Source: Candidatus Segatella violae (GTDB taxonomy: Bacteria > Bacteroidota > Bacteroidia > Bacteroidales > Bacteroidaceae). Taken from it: 16,108 nucleotides of DNA. Of this stretch, positions 13,918 through 16,108 are shown in pieces. Location: NCBI GenBank assembly GCA_002440225.1, contig DJSH01000047.1:9460-25567 (forward strand), read 5' to 3'. Numbering within the stretch: position 1 is the first letter of the stretch; every line of letters starts with the position of its first letter. The position numbers and the translations under genes are program-made. The notes under the pieces were generated by a model that had not been told where the DNA came from, searched no databases, and saw nothing but the letters and a program-made list of their open reading frames with translations.

Positions 13918-15309
13918 ATGAGAAAAAATCATATATTATCAGCGCTGGCAATGGCAGCAGTGACCTTCGGGGTCACTGCTTGCGCCGACACTGACGCTCA
14001 ATACAGCATCCCTGATGTAGATGCCCCTCAGTTCGTGGCTTCTACACCTGAGGTTGGAGCTGGAAACGTGAAACGAGGCAATGTAACTGTTACCGTGAAA
14101 TACGACAAGCGTGTGTTCTTCGCTTCACAGGATAAAGACAAAATCGAGGTAAGTGGAGGTGCATTGACCAACGCCATTGTATATGGAACAGACAGTTTGC
14201 TCACCATGACACTGAATGTTCCTAATCGTGGACAAAACGTAACTATTACAGTTCCTGAGGGCGTAGTTACCAATAGTCAAGGCAAGCCTGCTGCATCTGT
14301 CAATGTTAACTTCACCACAACCGACCTCGACAAGACTCCAGTGATGGCAACTAGCGCCTCTGCAAAGGCTCTCTACAATTACCTCTTGGAGAACGTTGAC
14401 AACAAGATTATCTCTGGTATGATGGCCAACGTGGCTTGGAACCAAGATTGTGCCGACAAGGTAAATGAATGGACAGGTAAGTATCCAGCCATCAATGGTT
14501 TCGACTATCTCCACATGGCAGCGAGCAAGGCTGGTGCCAACTGGATCAACTACAAGGACATCACTCCTGTCAAGAATTGGTACGACAACAATGGTATCGT
14601 TCAGTTGATGTGGCACTGGAATGTTCCTAAGAGCGAGCCTAAGACTGGTCTCGACCCTAACAAAGATTACAATTGCTACATCAAGACTAATGACAACGAC
14701 GGCACAACCTTCGATGCAGCCAATGCTTTGACAGAAGGCACATGGGAGAACGAGGTATGGAAGGATGATATGAAGACCTTGAAGGAATATCTCACGCTCT
14801 TGAAGGACGCCAACATCCCAGTACTTTGGAGACCTTTCCACGAGGCAAGCGGCAAATGGTTCTGGTGGGGCAAGGACGCAGAAAGCTTCAAGAAGCTCTG
14901 GATTGAGATGTACAACGAGTTGAAGGACGCAGGTCTCGACAACCTCATCTGGGTATGGACAAGCTGTGGCAAGGACAACGATTGGTATCCTGGCGATGCT
15001 TATGTAGACGTTGTAGCTCGTGACCTCTATGGAGACAACGAGTCAACCTGCGCTACCGAATACTCCGACCTTGGCGCTACCTATGGCAACAAAATTGTTA
15101 CCCTCGGTGAGTGTGGTTACAGCACTTATACCACTAGCCAGATAGCCACCATCAGCAAACAGTGGAACGCTGGAGCCAAGTGGAGCTGGTTCATGGTATG
15201 GTACAACGACGAAGACAGTCATACCTATCACTCTACACAGGAGTGGTGGCAAGACGCTATGTCTCAGCCAAATGTGATCACTCGTGATCAGGTTCCTAGT
15301 ATGAAGTAA
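13918..15309 (+). CDS. Surface GH26 endo-beta-mannanase lipoprotein with Ig-like N-domain
   Basis: A 463-residue lipoprotein (lipobox ending at Cys22, GVTACADTD). Residues about 36-136 form a SbsA-like Ig domain (Big_5 type: FVASTPEVGAGNV, VTVKYDKRV, VVTNSQGKPAA), followed by a GH26 domain at about 142-460. Catalytic landmarks: MWHWNVP (231-237, His233), RPFHEASGKWFWWG (305-318) with acid/base Glu309, and TLGECGYST with nucleophile Glu398. GH26 enzymes of this kind cut internal beta-1,4-mannosidic bonds with retention of configuration. The lipid anchor and position behind the binding lipoproteins suggest action at the outer cell surface, making fragments for SusC/SusD, like B. ovatus Man26B. 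It differs clearly from the minus-strand GH26, which resembles the mannobiose-forming type. The next gene begins after 11 bases. Confidence 0.93.
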   Translation: MRKNHILSALAMAAVTFGVTACADTDAQYSIPDVDAPQFVASTPEVGAGNVKRGNVTVTVKYDKRVFFASQDKDKIEVSGGALTNAIVYGTDSLLTMTLNVPNRGQNVTITVPEGVVTNSQGKPAASVNVNFTTTDLDKTPVMATSASAKALYNYLLENVDNKIISGMMANVAWNQDCADKVNEWTGKYPAINGFDYLHMAASKAGANWINYKDITPVKNWYDNNGIVQLMWHWNVPKSEPKTGLDPNKDYNCYIKTNDNDGTTFDAANALTEGTWENEVWKDDMKTLKEYLTLLKDANIPVLWRPFHEASGKWFWWGKDAESFKKLWIEMYNELKDAGLDNLIWVWTSCGKDNDWYPGDAYVDVVARDLYGDNESTCATEYSDLGATYGNKIVTLGECGYSTYTTSQIATISKQWNAGAKWSWFMVWYNDEDSHTYHSTQEWWQDAMSQPNVITRDQVPSMK

Positions 15310-15320
15310 TAGTAACTATT

Positions 15321-16108
15321 ATGAGAAAACTACAAATAATAATGGCATGCCTTATGGCATGCCTTTTATTCTCTTGTGGCAAGAAGAAAGCCGACGACCC
15401 GATGGGCGACAACGGCAGGACCAAGCGCACGGAGAATCTGCTCTATCACCTCTCTGACATTACCAAGCAAGGCTACCTCTTCGGGCACCAGGACGCCACG
15501 CTCTATGGCGAGGGTTGGGCAGACGACAGCGCCCGCTCGGATGTCGAGACCATTTGCGGTGACATGCCTGCCCTCGTAGGCTTCGAGATTGGGGGCATCG
15601 AGACGGGCGACTCGCTCAACACCTACTCCACTCCATTCGAGCTCATCCGTAAGGAAATCATCAATCAGTACGACCGTGGCGGAGTGGTCACCATCTCTTG
15701 GCAATGCAAGAACCCTGTAAAAGGCGGTTCCATCAAAGACATTATGGAAGACGGGAGCAAGCACGAGGCTTTCTTGGGATGGCTCGACAAGGTGGCAGAG
15801 TTTATGAAATCGCTCGAAACTCCATACGGGGTGAGAGTACCTGTTATCTTCCGCCCTTGGCAAGAGAATGGAGAGAACAAATTTTGGTGGAGCGACTCCC
15901 TTTGCACCAAGGAGCAGTATCTTGCCCTCTGGCAGATGACCAAGGAGCGATTTGAGAAGAATGATGTGGTAAACGTGCTCTATGCCTACTCTCCCGCCGC
16001 TCCAGAAGATGCCTCTGAAAACAAGTATCTGGAACGATACCCAGGCGACGATGCCATCGACATCCTTGGCATCAACTACTACTGCCATGCCGAGGAAGAC
16101 GACACGAC
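15321..16108 (+). CDS. GH26-like lipoprotein with altered active-site histidines, 3' end outside window
   Basis: Translating from the ATG at 15321 gives 262 codons open to the window edge. The N-terminus is a lipoprotein signal (MRKLQIIMACLMACLLFSC, Cys19), then a GH26 domain from about residue 38. It aligns with the minus-strand GH26: GYLFGHQDATLYG (51-63), NQYDRGGVVTISWQCKNP (115-132), VIFRPWQENGENKFWWS (175-191), YSPAAPED. The putative acid/base is Glu182, but the residue before it is Gln181 instead of the usual His, and Gln128 replaces the His of the W-H-x-x-N-P motif. A loop after N-P is shorter than in the paralogue. The nucleophile region is beyond the edge. It may be a mannanase with changed specificity or a binding-only relative. 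By eye the DNA from about 15370 is GC-richer than upstream genes. Starts at Met8 or Met12 are possible but would lose the basic n-region. Confidence 0.88.
   Translation, partial: MRKLQIIMACLMACLLFSCGKKKADDPMGDNGRTKRTENLLYHLSDITKQGYLFGHQDATLYGEGWADDSARSDVETICGDMPALVGFEIGGIETGDSLNTYSTPFELIRKEIINQYDRGGVVTISWQCKNPVKGGSIKDIMEDGSKHEAFLGWLDKVAEFMKSLETPYGVRVPVIFRPWQENGENKFWWSDSLCTKEQYLALWQMTKERFEKNDVVNVLYAYSPAAPEDASENKYLERYPGDDAIDILGINYYCHAEEDDT
15342..15367 (+). repeat. 12-bp tandem repeat forming a terminator-like hairpin inside a signal-peptide coding region
   Basis: ATGGCATGCCTT is repeated exactly at 15342-15353 and 15354-15365, encoding Met-Ala-Cys-Leu twice. Because GGCATGCC is its own reverse complement, the two copies (15344-15351 and 15356-15363) form a perfect 8-bp GC-rich stem with a TTAT loop, followed by T4 (15364-15367). 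This has the form of a short intrinsic terminator or attenuator, placed 21 bases inside the last visible gene. It also falls 35 bases after the stop of the preceding GH26 gene, so it could separate the expression of the two. Confidence 0.75.

Noticed and set aside
15342..15356. Alternative starts at Met8 or Met12 of the last GH26
   Set aside because: They would remove the basic n-region (M-R-K) needed for a signal peptide; the ATG at 15321 gives a complete lipoprotein signal and suits the 11-base gap.
1..16108. CRISPR arrays, tRNA or rRNA genes, transposases, invertible promoters
   Set aside because: No regularly spaced repeats, no cloverleaf or rRNA signature, no transposase or recombinase motif, and no paired inverted repeats around a promoter were seen.

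Overview
The window looks like part of a polysaccharide utilization locus (PUL) for beta-mannan from a gut or rumen Bacteroidota, most probably a Prevotella/Segatella-type organism. The evidence is an adjacent SusC/SusD pair, several surface lipoproteins with Bacteroidota lipoboxes, Bacteroidota-type promoters (TAnnTTTG -7 element), starts without Shine-Dalgarno sequences, and moderate GC with AT-rich gaps. The genus is an inference from overall protein style; no RNA marker is present.

There are two divergent gene arms around a 708-base non-coding centre (4296-5003). The left arm, on the minus strand, reads CE7-type acetyl esterase (4295-2958), GH26 beta-mannanase with a secretion signal (2921-1761), GH130 mannosyl-glucose phosphorylase (1704-532) and the N-terminal third or so of a GPH/MelB-type sugar:cation symporter (371-1, cut by the window edge). 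The right arm, on the plus strand, reads SusC (5004-8258), SusD (8277-10022), an SGBP-B-like surface glycan-binding lipoprotein (10045-11409), a very modular 816-residue IPT-repeat lipoprotein (11430-13880), a surface GH26 mannanase lipoprotein with an Ig-like N-domain (13918-15309), and the first 262 codons of a further GH26-like lipoprotein (15321 to the end of the window). Gaps within the right arm are 11-37 bases, consistent with one operon.

Inferred pathway: the surface lipoproteins bind mannan and the surface GH26 cuts it; SusC/SusD import the oligosaccharides; in the periplasm the CE7 esterase removes acetyl groups and the GH26 trims to mannobiose; the symporter takes mannobiose into the cytoplasm. 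A mannobiose 2-epimerase, which I do not see and which would be expected beyond the left edge, would make mannosyl-glucose, and GH130 would phosphorolyse it to mannose-1-phosphate and glucose. This is the scheme known from Bacteroides fragilis (ManA/ManB/epimerase/MGP), here joined to a full SusCD outer-membrane module. No regulator, GH36/GH27 alpha-galactosidase or epimerase is in view.

The least ordinary points are: (1) the partial third GH26, in which two usual active-site histidines both read glutamine; (2) a perfect 12-bp tandem repeat in that gene's signal-peptide codons that also forms a terminator-like GC hairpin followed by T4; (3) the 816-residue lipoprotein with about six IPT-like repeats and what appear to be two diverged copies of a C-terminal binding module; (4) a structured susC leader with a 7-codon upstream ORF; and (5) a CE7 esterase with an extra N-terminal domain in a mannan locus. 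No wholly unknown system is evident; the novelty lies in these details.
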